Positions 35,190 through 49,100 are shown, counted from the first letter of the stretch. The stretch: DNA of 64,000 nucleotides from Lingula anatina (GCF_001039355.2 NW_019775856.1:17672-81671); one strand, 5' to 3'. Notes: generated by a model not told the origin, from the sequence alone. Made by a program: numbers and translations.

Positions 35190-38100
35190 CTGAAAATGTA
35201 GAATATTATTTGGTAAAAAAGGTGCTTACTATGTATGATATGCATCGGTTTGTTTGTTTTGTATTCCCCCAATGCAATGAGAAAAACCTATATTTACGTC
35301 ATTGAGAAACCAATTGCGCACACATTCAAATAGCGTACACTTGGTGCTCGCGACGAGTGTAATAAGCTCTTCACAGCCCATTTAGTTGTCGGCCACATGC
35401 AGGAAAACACAGAGGGCGAAGTGCTGAGCTATAAGGTTCACGTTGCCGTTAGCTCAGCTCGCAAACCTTCGTGTGCGTGGGGCCGGTGTGTCGGACCTCT
35501 TCATGAAGTGAAGTCCCGGTGTCCCGGTGTGACAAGAATCGTAGTCCGTTTGCACAGGTGACATGTGTCCCATATACTAACCCTAATACTCTGACTAGCC
35601 CTCACCTGTACTTATTTAATAGGACTCCTGACATCCATAGGTCTACCATTCTTATCACACACCGGTGAAATAAAGAGCTAAGGTTAGAAAATGAGTCACA
35701 TTAAAGACTTGATCGAGCTCTTTTTTTTTTCGCAAGTCATTTTCCCTGTCTTTATCTACCGTAAATACTTGAAAAATTCGAACAAAAGTTCTCAGTTATT
35801 CCCACCTCCAATCCTGTTTTTCAAGTAAAGTTTGAAAATTTTTGTCCAAAACTTTGAAACAAAAAATTATTTTGCTTATATTAATAAATGTATAATTCAT
35901 CAATTAATACATTTTATAAATAGATAAAGATGTTTGAATTTTGTGAGTGATCACCGTATGAAAAAATCGAACCAGTAAAACTGAATTAGGATTTTTTGTG
36001 AAATAGCCTTCTTAACCTGCTTTATATTATTTCACTAGACTGCTGAAAATCGAAATAATATTAAGTCACAAAGAAAAAAACCGGGTCAATATGGAAGCTG
36101 CTCAAGTGCCAGTGCAGCGATGTTTTCATTGCCTTGCCTTGTGTGACTTTTCTGGCTTCTCAAAAACATCTACTAATTCAATAGACCAAACCAGCACTAC
36201 TAAGGCCCAGTGCAACAAACTGTATGTCTTCACGTTATTCTAGAATTCACTCTTACCCTAAGTTCCTGCGGTGCCACTTGCGGTGCAGCCTGACAATTGA
36301 ATCTTATTTCTTTGCTCGGACCGCGCCCCGAGTTTCGCTCTAGATGGAGGTAATCGAATTCTTAAAAATGCCCCTGTAACTTTCAAAGGCGGATGACGAG
36401 GCAAGAAATGAATTGTAGTAGACGCTTTTACCTTTTTAGCTAACTGAACCCCCGGGATATCGAGCCTTTTTATATGGTGCAGCGCATCAGTAACCTTTAG
36501 GACGACAAAAAAAATATGTTACGTAAAGTTCAACTACTGCCAGTAACCCCTTATTAGCTGGATAAAACCAGTTTACGTTACTTTAATCCGAGCTTGCCTT
36601 ATAAACAGGACGGGGTGAAAATACCAAAGAGAAGGTTCACAGAGAAGTCATCTTTTTGGAAATCCAAGTTGCTGCTGGTTCGACCTGACTGAACACACTA
36701 TAATAAGTTGGGGTCATTTCATCCATTCCATTTGAAAACGCTTGCGTGACAGTCAATGCTCTGAACGCCATACACCATCTTATATATGTAATACGATTAC
36801 GTGCTTCTGTACTACCGTAATTTGAAACACCATTTTTCTAACCTCTATTCAATACGATGTCGACGATCTTAAACTGCTTTATTTTAAAGCATCTGTGTGT
36901 ATGACATACGACACAGAAGCAATCCACCATGACGCCATTACATTCTCGGTGAAATAGATTTTTCATTGCGTCTTGTGTAGTGATGATAGAAAAATAAATC
37001 GTTTCAAAAACGACTACACTTGTTTTTTACATATAAGGAAATGATGTTTTTACCCTTCGTCTAGGGTCATTGATCACAAGGTTGAGCTTGATGAAGGGTT
37101 AAAGCACCTTGTATCACAAGTGAAGGCTCTGTTACACCAGACTTACGACTGTTTGGAGAACAGCCATTGTGAGAATGAGCTAAAACCGTTCTCTTATCTG
37201 TCGCAAGCTCGATGCCATGGTCTGAGGCAGAAAAAGACATTGTGAAAAGTCCAAATCTGTATCTTATTTTCAAAATGCTATTCTTGGCAAAATGGGAACA
37301 ACATTTTTAGCCCCTCCTTTTCCATGTCATTGCTCCAGCAGTGAACGGTTACTAAAATTATCTAATTTCTTTTTATAAATTTACAATTCATAATTACGTT
37401 TTAGGGCTTGAAAGGCACCACCACCACCCCTTTTTTCCTGGAAAAAAATTAAAGCTTTTTCTAAATCCCCAGACACCAGACATAACTCCTCAAAATGGAA
37501 CTTAATTCAAATATGATATTTATTTCAATCTCCCTCCCTTTTCCACTATCCAAACGAACGAAAAGACTGCTTGAAATTAAGCCAAATTTTCAATAAATGT
37601 CGACAGAAAAGGGAGATTATTTTTATACCTTATAAATTAATAATCACATCATAAACTGAATCAATCCGCTAGTGCTCTGGCGGGGCCAGTGGGCACCTGA
37701 GCCGCCTTTAGCCTTAACTACCTCCCCTCTTCCCTTTAACAGAAAATTGAACAGTTCTTTCATCCCTATAGTATACATACTATAGTAAAATATCCTCATC
37801 TACTATTTTGTATTTGTGCCCCCTCCTCCCCCTCCCCCCTCCCCCCGTCCTTAGTAAAGTCATGGAAACGCCAGTAAAGTGACTGTCCCAGTACCACAGA
37901 CCCTACCTAAATCGAGTTCAGTGTCTGCACAAGTGCAAGACAGGAAAAAAAGCCTCTAATGGACTGATCAATGCAATCACCTAGAGGGCCCGATTTTCAT
38001 ATCGTTCTCTGAATGCGGTAAATTGATGGATTTAGAAGCTCGTCATTTTTTTCATCATCACTGTTAACTTTAATAAAGAGCAGTCGTTCTTCTTATCCTG

Positions 38101-38429
38101 TCGATAGAAGGCTGCTAGGGACAGGGCTCTATGTCGCTCGCCCGCTGTCTTCTGAGCTGTGATTTTAATCGATCTGACTCTTTGTGGTCTACTTATCTCT
38201 ACAATCAGCACATGTCCAATCAGAAATTATTTAAGACCCCTACGAGTGACAGTAGCAGTCATGACAGCGTAAAGTGACTTAAAGCTGTATTATATAGTCT
38301 TAACAAGTTACAGTGTTTGGTTAGATGCCATGACTAAGCGATGTGTAAAAACCTCCCGCTTCTGTTCAACAGTCCCTTCAAGTTGATAAATCCATATCCA
38401 TGGGTATGTAAACATCTGCCCCCCTTTCC
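35190..38429. other. Intergenic, nothing recognised except one inverted repeat
   Basis: AT-rich sequence with the inverted repeat at 35523-35672 and pyrimidine-rich tracts near 37820-37850. No gene supported. Confidence 0.5.
35523..35672. mobile_element. MITE-like inverted repeat
   Basis: The left arm CCGGTGTGACAAGAATCGTAG pairs with the right arm ACCGGTGTGTGATAAGAATGG (read in reverse). An inner pair CACAGGTGA / TCACCTGT also matches. A similar arm, GGTGTGACAGGAATAGTAG, is present alone at about 31992, so the family has other members. Confidence 0.5.
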
Positions 38430-38620
38430 NNNNNNNNNNNNNNNNNNNNNNNNNNNNNNNNNNNNNNNNNNNNNNNNNNNNNNNNNNNNNNNNNNNNNNN
38501 NNNNNNNNNNNNNNNNNNNNNNNNNNNNNNNNNNNNNNNNNNNNNNNNNNNNNNNNNNNNNNNNNNNNNNNNNNNNNNNNNNNNNNNNNNNNNNNNNNNN
38601 NNNNNNNNNNNNNNNNNNNN
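38430..38620. other. Assembly gap
   Basis: 191 unresolved bases, followed directly by a run of 25 C (38621-38645). The gap was probably caused by the homopolymer. Frames read across it are artefacts. Confidence 0.99.
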
Positions 38621-38645
38621 CCCCCCCCCCCCCCCCCCCCCCCCC

Positions 38646-39516
38646 AATCCAGTAGCCGAGGGTTGGTGAGAGGTGACAATTATCGGATCCGGATTCCAAT
38701 TACCGGATCGGGATTTCCCAGTTTGATTTGTCAAAACTGAACCTCCACCTACCTGTGTGTTTCTGTCCTTGCTCCCTGACAAGGACGCCTCAAACACCTG
38801 TGCAACTCGACAGCACCTGACAAGGTTTCTTAAGAACACTCAGCTATCGTCTCTCCTGTCTCTCGCGATCATGCTGAAGCTTAGATTTATGGTGTTCTCT
38901 TTCCCTATTCCAGTCCTAAACGGCTCCGAAATGGTGTGACCCGCCACATAATGTCACTGGATATTATATGTGCCTTATTCTGTGTGTCGCAGCGTAACGT
39001 GCTTACTATAGAAAAACAACCTTAGCATAATGCAGCAGCGTAGCACATCAACTGAACTTGCAATGTGGCTAACAATACCCGCATATGGAGCGTTCTAGTT
39101 CGGTCTGTTTGAAATATGAATAAGTGAAGATTAAAATGGAAGTACAGACTTAATTACAATGTGCTTAGTAGCGTCCCAAATGCACATTTGAGATCAATAC
39201 ATGCGTCACTTGCTGCTGAAATCAGCTGTGTACGGTATATATGTGGGCTTAGTGAAGTGTGGATCAATTGCACGTGGATGGTGCACTATTGTGTTCAATT
39301 CTGTGTAAATAAAGGACGGTATTGTGATGGTATATGTGTGTTATATACAGGTGTACGGTCAAATGGACTTGTATGTGCGCGAAGGTTTATTATTTCTATT
39401 TTTATTATTATTATTTTACATATGAGCTTGCACATGCTCAACGTCCGCAGGCGCAAATATATTGTCAAACTAAAACTTTGATGTCACTGAAATGAAGACG
39501 CCTGTAACTGTGACTG

Positions 39517-39567
<51 letters not shown>

Positions 39568-41318
39568 CGATGCCATGTTTCACTACGCTGAGAAATTTTA
39601 TGGGGACGTTAGCTCTAATTTCCGACACTCTAATTATTTCTGCATAATACTGCAATTAGGCCATACTCTTCTGTGCATTACTAGTACATTTACCACAAAG
39701 TAAAGGTANAGAGGGAGAGAGAGAGGTCGATGCCATGTTTCACTACGCTGAGAAATTTTATGGGGATGTTAGCTCTAATTTCCGACACTCTAATTATTTC
39801 TGCATAATACTGCAATTAGGCCATACTCTTCTGTGCATTACTAGTACATTTACCACAAAGTAAAGGTACCTTGTCTGTGTACTGTGTTTAAATTTGTATT
39901 TTTTACATGTGACATTTTACGTTAAAAAAGACACTGGCAAGCTGAATTCATATCGGCGGAACCAGTGAGCTCATTAGATGAGGGGCGGGGGCTTTACCAA
40001 TTAGCGTTATTATTATTACCACAACTGTTCATTATTATTGCGTTTTTTATTATTTATGTTATCATTTCATGCATTCAGACATGCAAGCGGAACCTCGGAC
40101 CCCCCCCCCCCCCCCCTCCCTCATAAAAACGCTAGGGTCCGCTAAGGTATAAAAACTCCAAGTCATCATAGGTATTAAATTTCTTATTTCATACCGCAAA
40201 ATAATCACTGAATGGTACAAACGATACTGTATGTTTCAGGTGACACTAAAGTTAATCTTGAACAGATCTTATATTTCATGGGCTTTTTGTTTCCGTGTTT
40301 TGTGTTACAAAGAAAGAACATGAGATTTTAAAATGTTCCGATGTTCTATTTTGTTCAGTGGGCTGAAGCGTTAATAACTGTGGAAGTTAATAGGCACAAA
40401 CAAGTAGCAGCACGAGGATAGACATGTTTTCCTACATAACCACTCTTGTCGTACAAGCAAAAGGCACTGATGCGATCAGTAGAAAAAGTCATCCGTCTTA
40501 TAGTTTGACTTTTATAAAAATATTGCTTATAGATGAGAAAGAGCCTTTATAAAATATGTGTGTGCGTGCGTGTGTTAAATGCTTTGCATTTCATATACAA
40601 CTAGTAACCTTTGTTCTTAAATTTCTGTTAAAACAAACGCTTTTCATCATTCAATCCAGAGTAAGTAACCCCTTCTCCCCTCCCCCTACCATTTTTATTA
40701 CCCAACATCTTTGCGTGTAATTTTAACACGATTTCAGCACTTGAATGAATACCATAATTTGTCGCGAGTGTGGTCTTTTTAAAAAGGACAATTTACGAGG
40801 TCTTTGTGAGTGTGGTCTAAAAGGACAGTTTGTGAGGTCTTTGATTTTGAGAGCGTGGTCTTTGAGATTTTATCACTCAAAATGCTCTATTTTCCAAGAT
40901 GCCTTTTACGTAATTACTATAGAATGAAACTGACTTATTTAATAGACGTCTTTAGACACATGTAAGAGCGCTGCATTGAAAGCTAAAAATGTCTTCCATT
41001 AACACAGATAAAACCTTTTAAAGTAAAGACTCGGAGGGTAGTTATAAGAATGGTTGAATATAGCTGAAAAATAGATTTAAAGAAATTTCCTCAGTATTTT
41101 CTTAAATTTTGAATCTCAAAAGCAGCCTCCTGAAAGAGAAATTTACACCTGTCCATTTAATGCAGATTCAGGTTCAATCAAGTCATAATATGCAAACAGT
41201 CATAGTTTACGTAGCAAGGGAACTGCTGGTCAAGAGTACACTTCTCTGCGACAGACCAAACAACAAAGTCAAAGGCAATGTTTAGACATGAAGCTATATA
41301 CATATGCATGGTCCTACC

Positions 41319-41355
<37 letters not shown>

Positions 41356-43030
41356 CTTTATAATGGTGTTTACAAGCGTCTTACCTGCATCAAACTAGTT
41401 TTGATCCATGAGAACAAAAATGTTTACGTCACAGATGGATGGTTTCAATAGCTTGTTTAACAAGACAGCATAAACAGCCGAGTCAGTAAAGGTGATAGGT
41501 AGGCCTAGTACGTATCGATTTAATCGTGAACTAAGATGCCCCTAACCAAAGAAAATAAAAATTAAAGTATGCCGCATCATCTAAAAGTACCTTTATAACA
41601 GTTGTTAGTCTTATATGCAAAACATTCCTCTTCTTTGACGCAAACTCTTGCTTATGAATAAAATGAAATTCAACTAAGCTCTTTAGTAAACAAAAGAGAA
41701 GTCAACATCTAGTTATATAGCTGCAAAGGGCCTATTACCTTAAAACTGTGAGATGCATAGCAACTTTTGCAAAACGCTATTCTCTAATCATTACGTTAAC
41801 ATGTTTTTACAATTTACAACAGTTTTGGAGATAATCCCATTTACATTCCAAACTTAAATCTGAATTTTATGACCCTTTTTTGTATCTGGCCATACCAATA
41901 AAGACGACCTCTTAGGCGTGTAGTATATTTTTGGCCGGAGAGCACTGTTTACAAGCGACAAGGATAAGCAACTGAAGGAGACATTGAAGGAGGCATTTAC
42001 GAGAAAATGGACGGATTCTTGAAGTCGATAGCTTTTCCCCCAAGTGTCAAGAGGCTTCAGTATGTTTAGACACACCCCTGTTCATTTTACAAATTCTTGT
42101 AGAAAAGATAGGCAAGTCGTTAAATTGTGTCATGTGCGGAATACGCACAGACGACTGATATTGACATCCAACTTGTGTAACTGCCGTCTGCTTACAAATC
42201 CAGACAGACAATTCATGACGCGAACTATTTCTCTTGAAGTTGAAAGCTATATTTGTAATCGTATCAGGCCTAACATCGCACCAGAAATACGGTTCGGGAC
42301 GCCCAAAAGCCCCAGTTTGATACATGACCGACCCTATTTCATATATTTATGAGCTGCATAGAAATTAAAAATATTTTTCTATACCTTGCGGAGAAAATCA
42401 AGATCGTGTCTCATATAAACTGCACATTAAAACGTAAAAGAATACGCCTTCTTCGTCAAAGTAGGCTTAAGTTTCCAATTCTCCTTATTTCGAGGAAGTT
42501 AGATTCAATATACCGAATTAGAATATTATTCGTTATAAAAAAAATATAAATCAAAGCCATTTAAAGAAAAATGCAAAAAAAAAAAAAAAAAAAAAAATGT
42601 TACACGGTGGTGGAACGCGGAGGGGATACTTAAAGGGATACTTAATCATTGCCTCTCGGATGATACTGTTGTAACACAATTCAGCTCACGTTTCAAAATC
42701 ACGTAAAGGAAAGAAGGATTGGGGCAGAGTTCGGTGAACAAACGAAGGAAGAAACTTTAAAGATACCCCCCAAGTCCCCGTAAATAGATAGAAAGCCGTT
42801 TTTTTCTTTTTTTTCTCACAAAACCGAGCGTCTTCACATTTTGCTAAAAAAAGACCCATTCATAAGTATTAATAAAGACAACCAAAGCACAACTTTTCCC
42901 AAATTGGGACATATTTTATTGCATCTTGGCCCACGAGCACCAGAGACCCAGTTAGAGACAAGGCTTGTCCATGCGGCTACACAGTGATTGTGAACAATTA
43001 CATATATACATATATATTCCTTAAAAATAG
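38646..43030. other. Gene-poor intergenic region with simple repeats
   Basis: Contains (GA)n at 39521-39565 and 41321-41353, a C-run at 40100-40116, an A-run near 42575-42597, and the duplicated block at 39561-39868. No supported gene. Confidence 0.5.
39561..39868. repeat. Adjacent near-identical duplicate, probably an assembly artefact
   Basis: 39561-39708 and 39721-39868 are the same 148 bp, offset by exactly 160, with one visible mismatch (C/T at 39607/39767). A single N at 39709 and a (GA)n tract lie at the join. This is how unresolved haplotypes look when joined at a microsatellite. Confidence 0.8.
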
Positions 43031-43305
43031 CACTCAGAACAGATGATCCGCGGACTAACTGATCTGCGGACTAAATATGGCAGACGCCACTTTAAGGCAA
43101 GCCGCATTATTCAATGATGGTCTCCCTGCCTCCACACGCGCCATTAAACGGATTAAATCTCAGCCCACGAGGTTTAATTGCTCGAGACGGCGCGTCTGGG
43201 GGCGGGAAGACCATCAGGGGATTAGTCGTCATTGCTTGTAAGTGGGTCAGCCATATCCGATTCGCAGATCAGTTAGTCCGCGGATCAACTCCTTCTGAAT
43301 ACGCT
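43031..43305. mobile_element. Fold-back element 1 (long TIR MITE)
   Basis: Almost entirely palindromic. The left end, with TGATCCGCGGACTAACTGAT at about 43044-43063, pairs with the right end at about 43267-43287. Inner parts also pair: GATGGTCT with AGACCATC, and ACGCGCC with GGCGCGT. Arms reach about 120 bp. Higher GC than its flanks. Related to the element at 45761. Confidence 0.75.
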
Positions 43306-45760
43306 CTTACATCCCATGCGGGGCAAAGCTGATAACCTACAGCAGTGTTCCTAATAAATAATCTAAACAAATTCCTAACAATGGTTCTTATGAGAGAAAA
43401 TGAAGGTAATCTATGTCATCTCTTCACACATACAAAAATGGTGCCGGAATTCAGAAGTTACGCTGTCCAGCTCTTTCATATTCAAACGTCCATCCCCACT
43501 CGCCCGCTAGCACATGTGGAGGTTAAAAAAAATTAAATTAAAAAAAAAGACGCTGGCACGCCTAAGTCCTGAAACATAGCTTTTAGGTAAGACTATGAAG
43601 CTAGCATAGTAAGCTCCATTTCGCTATTTAGGTGAAGGCTTCCAGTAATACAAAGCTGTAAACATACTTTACACGTGTATAACTACAGTGAGCGTTACAT
43701 TTTCAACAGAGACACGAGTTGAAATACAATGGTATTTACGTCGAATGCATGACCTGTGCACCTAAACGTGTACTTCAATATAGTCCAATGCAATCAGTAT
43801 TGTTATATTATCTGTTTGTGAAACATGAATGTTATTTTATATCTTGTATAAGATCAAAATATGTCCACTACTAGTTCAAAAATAGTTCAACCTTTCAAGG
43901 GAATGAGCCCAATTTTTCATATACAACCCCAATTAGTATCAACATTAATGTGCTATAAATGTGTAAACCACATACTCATGAGATAATTGACATCTTTAAC
44001 ATAAAAGCAACATGATGGAGAACACTTCTCCTATGTCTAATCCCATCTTTTTTTAACACCATTTGAAATTTTAGAAGTGTAATAAGGTCAATTAATTGAA
44101 TTTTTAACTCAAAATCTTAACTGACTTAAATTAATTTGCTATTTATAAAGATACATCTATGATTAATCAAGTGAAAATTCTGTGTAAAAGTTACAGAAGC
44201 TAGTCACAGTAGAAGGATAATATTTTTTCCTTCAGTTCACAAATACAAATACTCAACATTTACCGATCAATTGTGGAGGTTCTTTCTTTCTTTCTCCCCC
44301 AGTTACAGGGATGAGACTTTTTGACTTCTAAAAAGTCGGATATCCCCTGATAGTCAGAAAAATCTCATTGCTGTTGTAAGCACCAACACCATTCAAAGAG
44401 CCCAAAATCTGCTAATAGTTGGAAAAATCTCATCTCTGCAGTTATAAATTTGAAAAGTTCTATGCATTTGGAAAACAAACATGTCTGATAGCTTTGAAAG
44501 GCATTCATTGTTGACTAGTTTTGAACAAGAATGTGAAATAACTACTCAGTGCTGAAAAAATAAATAATAAAATAAAAACTAACCTCAATAATCAAAACAG
44601 AGATTGCCAAGCAAAGCTAATGCTTGATGTCTTGCTTCAAGGAAAATATATACTATTTCTAAATGACAAAAAAAAGTGCAACAAGTGAAATGTATCATGT
44701 TTACATTGACATTTCAACAGAAATTCAATGCCACAAGCAGTCGTATAGAAAAAAGCAATTTTGAAACTTTTTTATCCATACATAATAGCATTCAATTTTA
44801 TACTAACCCTAATAAATTATAAATTTAAACATAATTCTGTATAAGAGACAGAAGATCTGGTCTGATACGTTCTGGTGCTAAAAATTCTAAGTGAGCTTAA
44901 AGTGAAAAGGTTTCCATCATGTCTAATTCCATCATTTCTAATGGTGGACAGTAACATGCATAATCTCATAATTTCCTATATTTTGGCAGCTAAGAAAAAG
45001 TCAACACAATAACTGCCAATTTTAGCATTTTTGACATATTGAAATCTCTCCACCAACAAGTTACTTATTTTAATTTAGCTTAAAAGCAAGTAATTAGTCC
45101 AGGAAAAAATTGGCAGTTATAGCTGATGTTATTATTTACTTCAAACTATAATTGCAGAGCAACATCTACTGAAATAACAAAAATAATTAACATATATAAA
45201 TTGTTAAATCCTTTAAAGCTTACTCCTCAGCTTACAGTTATGATCTTATAGGGCCGCTGGAGCCAAAAATATCATCACATTACTAATTTATATAAAAATA
45301 ACATTCTATAACATTTATCTTAGAATTCAATCACTAATATTCTTTGGCATAGCACATTCTCATAATTAGGAGACCACAGAATCTTTTAAGATTAAAAGGG
45401 ATATTCCACTTAAAGTGTATTTCAACTAGATATTGAAGAGGATTGAACAATAATAAATAATAAGAGAGAAAGTAAATTCAGTACTGGAGTTGTGAGGTAA
45501 TAATTTAAAAGCAATGATGCAATGTTGCAATCAATGCCAGTGACCTTCAACAGCATCATTGGCTCCTTGTTTTATTAATTCAGAGTCCAGGTTTAAATAA
45601 ATCTATCTTCCCTCTTATGTGATACCACACTACTGGATGAATTGGAACATTTAGTATTTCTCTCTCAGTTAGGAATCTTCAAGACTTGGAGTTTGACTGA
45701 AATGTTATCTGTCCTTAACTGCAACTTCAGCAGTGTATGGCTGAACTCACAAGCGAGGAC
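43306..45760. other. Intergenic, nothing recognised
   Basis: AT-rich sequence between two related fold-back elements. No gene supported. Confidence 0.5.
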
Positions 45761-45940
45761 TAAGGCCGCAGTCAGAACAGTGGACTAAATAGTCCAAGGG
45801 TCAAATATGGCGATCCACTACAAAGCTTCCTGTCTAATCTGCTAATAGACACTGGACAGATATCTCATGGGGAAGTATTTGAGTCGGTCGACCATATTTG
45901 ACCCTTAGACTAGTTGGTCCACCATTGTGAATGAGGCCTA
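45761..45940. mobile_element. Fold-back element 2 (MITE, about 180 bp)
   Basis: Terminal inverted repeats of about 50 bp: AGGCCGCAGTCAGAACAGTG at the left against GGCCTCATTCACAATGGTG in reverse at the right. Both continue into (C/T)AAGGGTCAAATATGG. A TA dinucleotide flanks each end and may be the target duplication. The end layout (TCAGAAC, then GGACTAA, then AAATATGG) is shared with the element at 43031, so they belong to one family. Confidence 0.75.
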
Positions 45941-46048
45941 AGCAATCTCAACCTCAAGTGGTTTTAGTCATATTTAACTATTTTACCAAAATTTTAATTA
46001 AAAAAATAAATATTACTTAACATTATTATAATACTTTGGACTTATGTA

Positions 46049-46054
46049 TTTATT
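46049..46054 (-). terminator. Candidate poly(A) signal, ANKS3
   Basis: AATAAA on the minus strand about 75 nt after the ANKS3 stop codon, implying a short 3' UTR. Confidence 0.5.
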
Positions 46055-46127
46055 TAATCTTACCAGCTGCAGTTATATCATACATTTTTTCACAATATTT
46101 CTCTTTACTTTTTATCATTTTCGAGTG

Positions 46128-49100
46128 CTACCTCTCCTCCTGGACAGCTTCTTGACTTCTTCCAAGCAATTTGGATGTATTGATCTTCGTCTTTGACAGA
46201 CACTTTTCAAGCTCACTCAGTGCAGTTGCCATGATGAGATTCAATCCTTCCGAAGACTTGTCTTCAATTTCATTGGCTAAAGCTTTGCTTTTATCGTCCA
46301 TTGAAAGTTCTTCTATTAAATTTGTGAGATTACATTCCTCCTTTTTGCTTGACTGTGTATGACCAAGTTCGTCTTGTTTTTCTCGTAGTTTTTGGCACAA
46401 CCTATAAACAGCAGCATAAATTATTTCGCCTATTTTCTACAGGGAATCTATAAATTTTTAAGTCCATCATATTATGGTAAATATGTTTCAAATTTTTCAA
46501 AAATATCCAAAATGTATAAAATATGAGAATCTCTTCTTAAAACCTGTAAAATAAAACATAAAATGATAATTTGAAACATTTCTTTATTTTAACTTACAAA
46601 ACTATATTATTCAAGGTGATAGTTAAATGCAAATTTAAAAAATCCTCACAATTCCATAGGCAAAAACCATTTAATATGCAAAATCACTGCATCGAATTCC
46701 AATCCTCCACACATGAAAAAAACCTTACCTCATTTTCAACAGTCCCTCCTCCATCACCTGACACTGTTGCTTGGTTTCTGTTGTCATGGTGACCACCTGT
46801 TGCCAGGCAGCACGGTCCTCCATCAGGCAGTTCTCTGCTACAGACCTCAGCTGTTTTTCCTGCAGTAGTTGTGCCTGGAGGTGCTGGATCTCAGCATTGG
46901 CCTTAAAACAAAGAGAAACTTCTATTGGGGTAGTCCATAAATATTTTGCATCAGAGTTGTGACAATTTTTTTTTCTCTAAGATGTGATTTATTGACTTAA
47001 AACCTCTTAAAACCTCTCTGATGTAAAGCAATTCACTGCTCTAGTATTTTTTAATATCACCTTGAAAATCATTTAAGGGTTTACTTTCTAACAGAACTTC
47101 ACTGGGATAAAATAATGATGAATAATGCTAAAAATTACAGAGTAAATATTTTAGCTTCTAAATTTGCATTGATAACCAAGAGAATAGTTACATCTGGACC
47201 ATAAACATGGTTTGCAATATATAAAACACCAACTGTTTTGACCATTTATAAAAATTCCTCATACATCATCAATGCGTTTAGATGTCAACAACTATGGTGA
47301 CCACAATCCTATACGATGTAAAGGGATAACAAAACCTAAAGCTGGCTCTTAGCCCAACAAGAAAGGCAAGGGACCTTCCACAGTCTATGCAATCTAGCAC
47401 ACTGGCATTAAGAAGGCAAATCTTTCCCTGTGACCATTGTTCACCTTGTGTAGCTGTATGGCCATCTCCTGCATCTCAGCCTCCAGGCGGTCTGCGTAGG
47501 CCTGCTCCAGGTCATTTCTGGCTGGTCTGGCGTTACTGTGCCACCTGGCTATACCACTGGTCATCTTCCGCCGCGGACCCATCAATCTGGAAAAAAATTA
47601 TAAAATGGAAAAATTTCATAATAAAATAATATTAATATAGCAATGAAAAAAATTAAGGTTAGCGAATGTACTATTTCATCATTGAAATATCATGACACAG
47701 ACAATGGAGTCATTGTCATTGAAGACCTTTCTATCATTAATCTAATAAAAAAGTAATTTATTGCAGAATACACTAAATTATTTTAGGTAAACAATCTCAA
47801 TCTCTGGCTGATCTACCTTATCTAATTAGAAAAAAGTCCTTAATTAACAGAAAATAATTATACAAATTAATACCAAATGGGCTTTACAGTTTTTTTTCCT
47901 TTCTAACTTTTTACCTTTTTTCTTTTTCTCAGAGCTCTTTTTTGTCAATCCACTTACTTGATGCCTACTTCCTTGAGATCATTATCCGTAAGAGACAGAA
48001 ACACTTGCAGATCCACATCTTCATCCTCGAGAACTTTCAGATATTTGCTCAGCTGAAGCTCCTCCAGAAAAGTCTTCAAATCGCGTGCTCTGTTATTGGA
48101 ATCTCTTCCTGGCACCACTCCCCCTGGTGGAGGAACACCACACAGAAAGTCAAAGTCATTCCCTGGGGAGGGCTCCCCAGATCTTGAAACCTGTGGCTCT
48201 TGAAAATATCGAGCAATTCCAGATGGTTCTGCTTTATCTTGGGAGGAGCAGTTACCTCCATTCTGATTCACAACTTCTCCATCCTGTTCTTGACTAGATT
48301 TAACATGTTTTGATTCATGGTGACCATGATGGCCTCCTTCTGGTTTTTGACTTTGACCTCTATCTTTGTGACCTTGGTGCCCTTGACCCAGATCTTCACT
48401 GCCACTGTCTGTACTATCCTCTCTACTGAGGCCGAAAGCTTGAGCTAGACCACCACTGGAACCAGAGCTACTTTTGATGGTCAGGGCCCCTGTGGCAGAG
48501 AATACGTCAGCTTTGTCATCACCATCTGTAAGTACGATAATTACCCTGTATATGGGACTACTGGAATGGGCATTTTAATGATTGTAGCCAGGGCTTTTCA
48601 CAGGATTGGGGGTACAGGCCGTCCAAAATTATTACCAGTATTTCCTATGAAATTTCAGGGAGTCAAAGCCATTATTTAAAAAAAAAATCAAAAGCCATCA
48701 AGCTGTCTTTGAAAATATTGGAGGTCGGTCTTCTAAATGGTGGCTGGATGGTTCGCTGGGAAAAGCCTTGACTGTAGCTGAAGGTTAATCATTACAGAAT
48801 ACATTAGAACAGTTAAAAAACATAATTTGATTTGACTGAACTTCTTAACAAAATACATTACTTGTAAACAACAATAACATTACATTCCTTAAATACATCA
48901 AGCAAGAAAAGAATGAACTATAAAATCTTTCAAAGACGTTTTTGAATATGAAGGTGGCTTGTTTTACTTGAACTCCATACCCATCACTCCAAAGCTATCA
49001 AGTGTATGATCCTCTGCGTTTATTGGGGAGGTCATATCACGATAACAAAGACCCCTGGAAACTGGGTCAAGGTCGTCCTTGAAGGTCACATACCCCTTAG

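Noticed and set aside
36660-36690. GGTTCGACCTGA as a possible tRNA B box
   Set aside because: No A box at a suitable distance and no cloverleaf could be folded around it. No other tRNA, rRNA or snRNA gene was recognised in the window.
38308-38839. Several long frames on both strands through 38430-38620
   Set aside because: They run through unresolved bases and a C homopolymer, so the reading is not real.
42044-42352. Overlapping frames of about 100 codons on both strands
   Set aside because: Both strands are open together and neither has recognisable domains or a credible context; most likely a chance open stretch.
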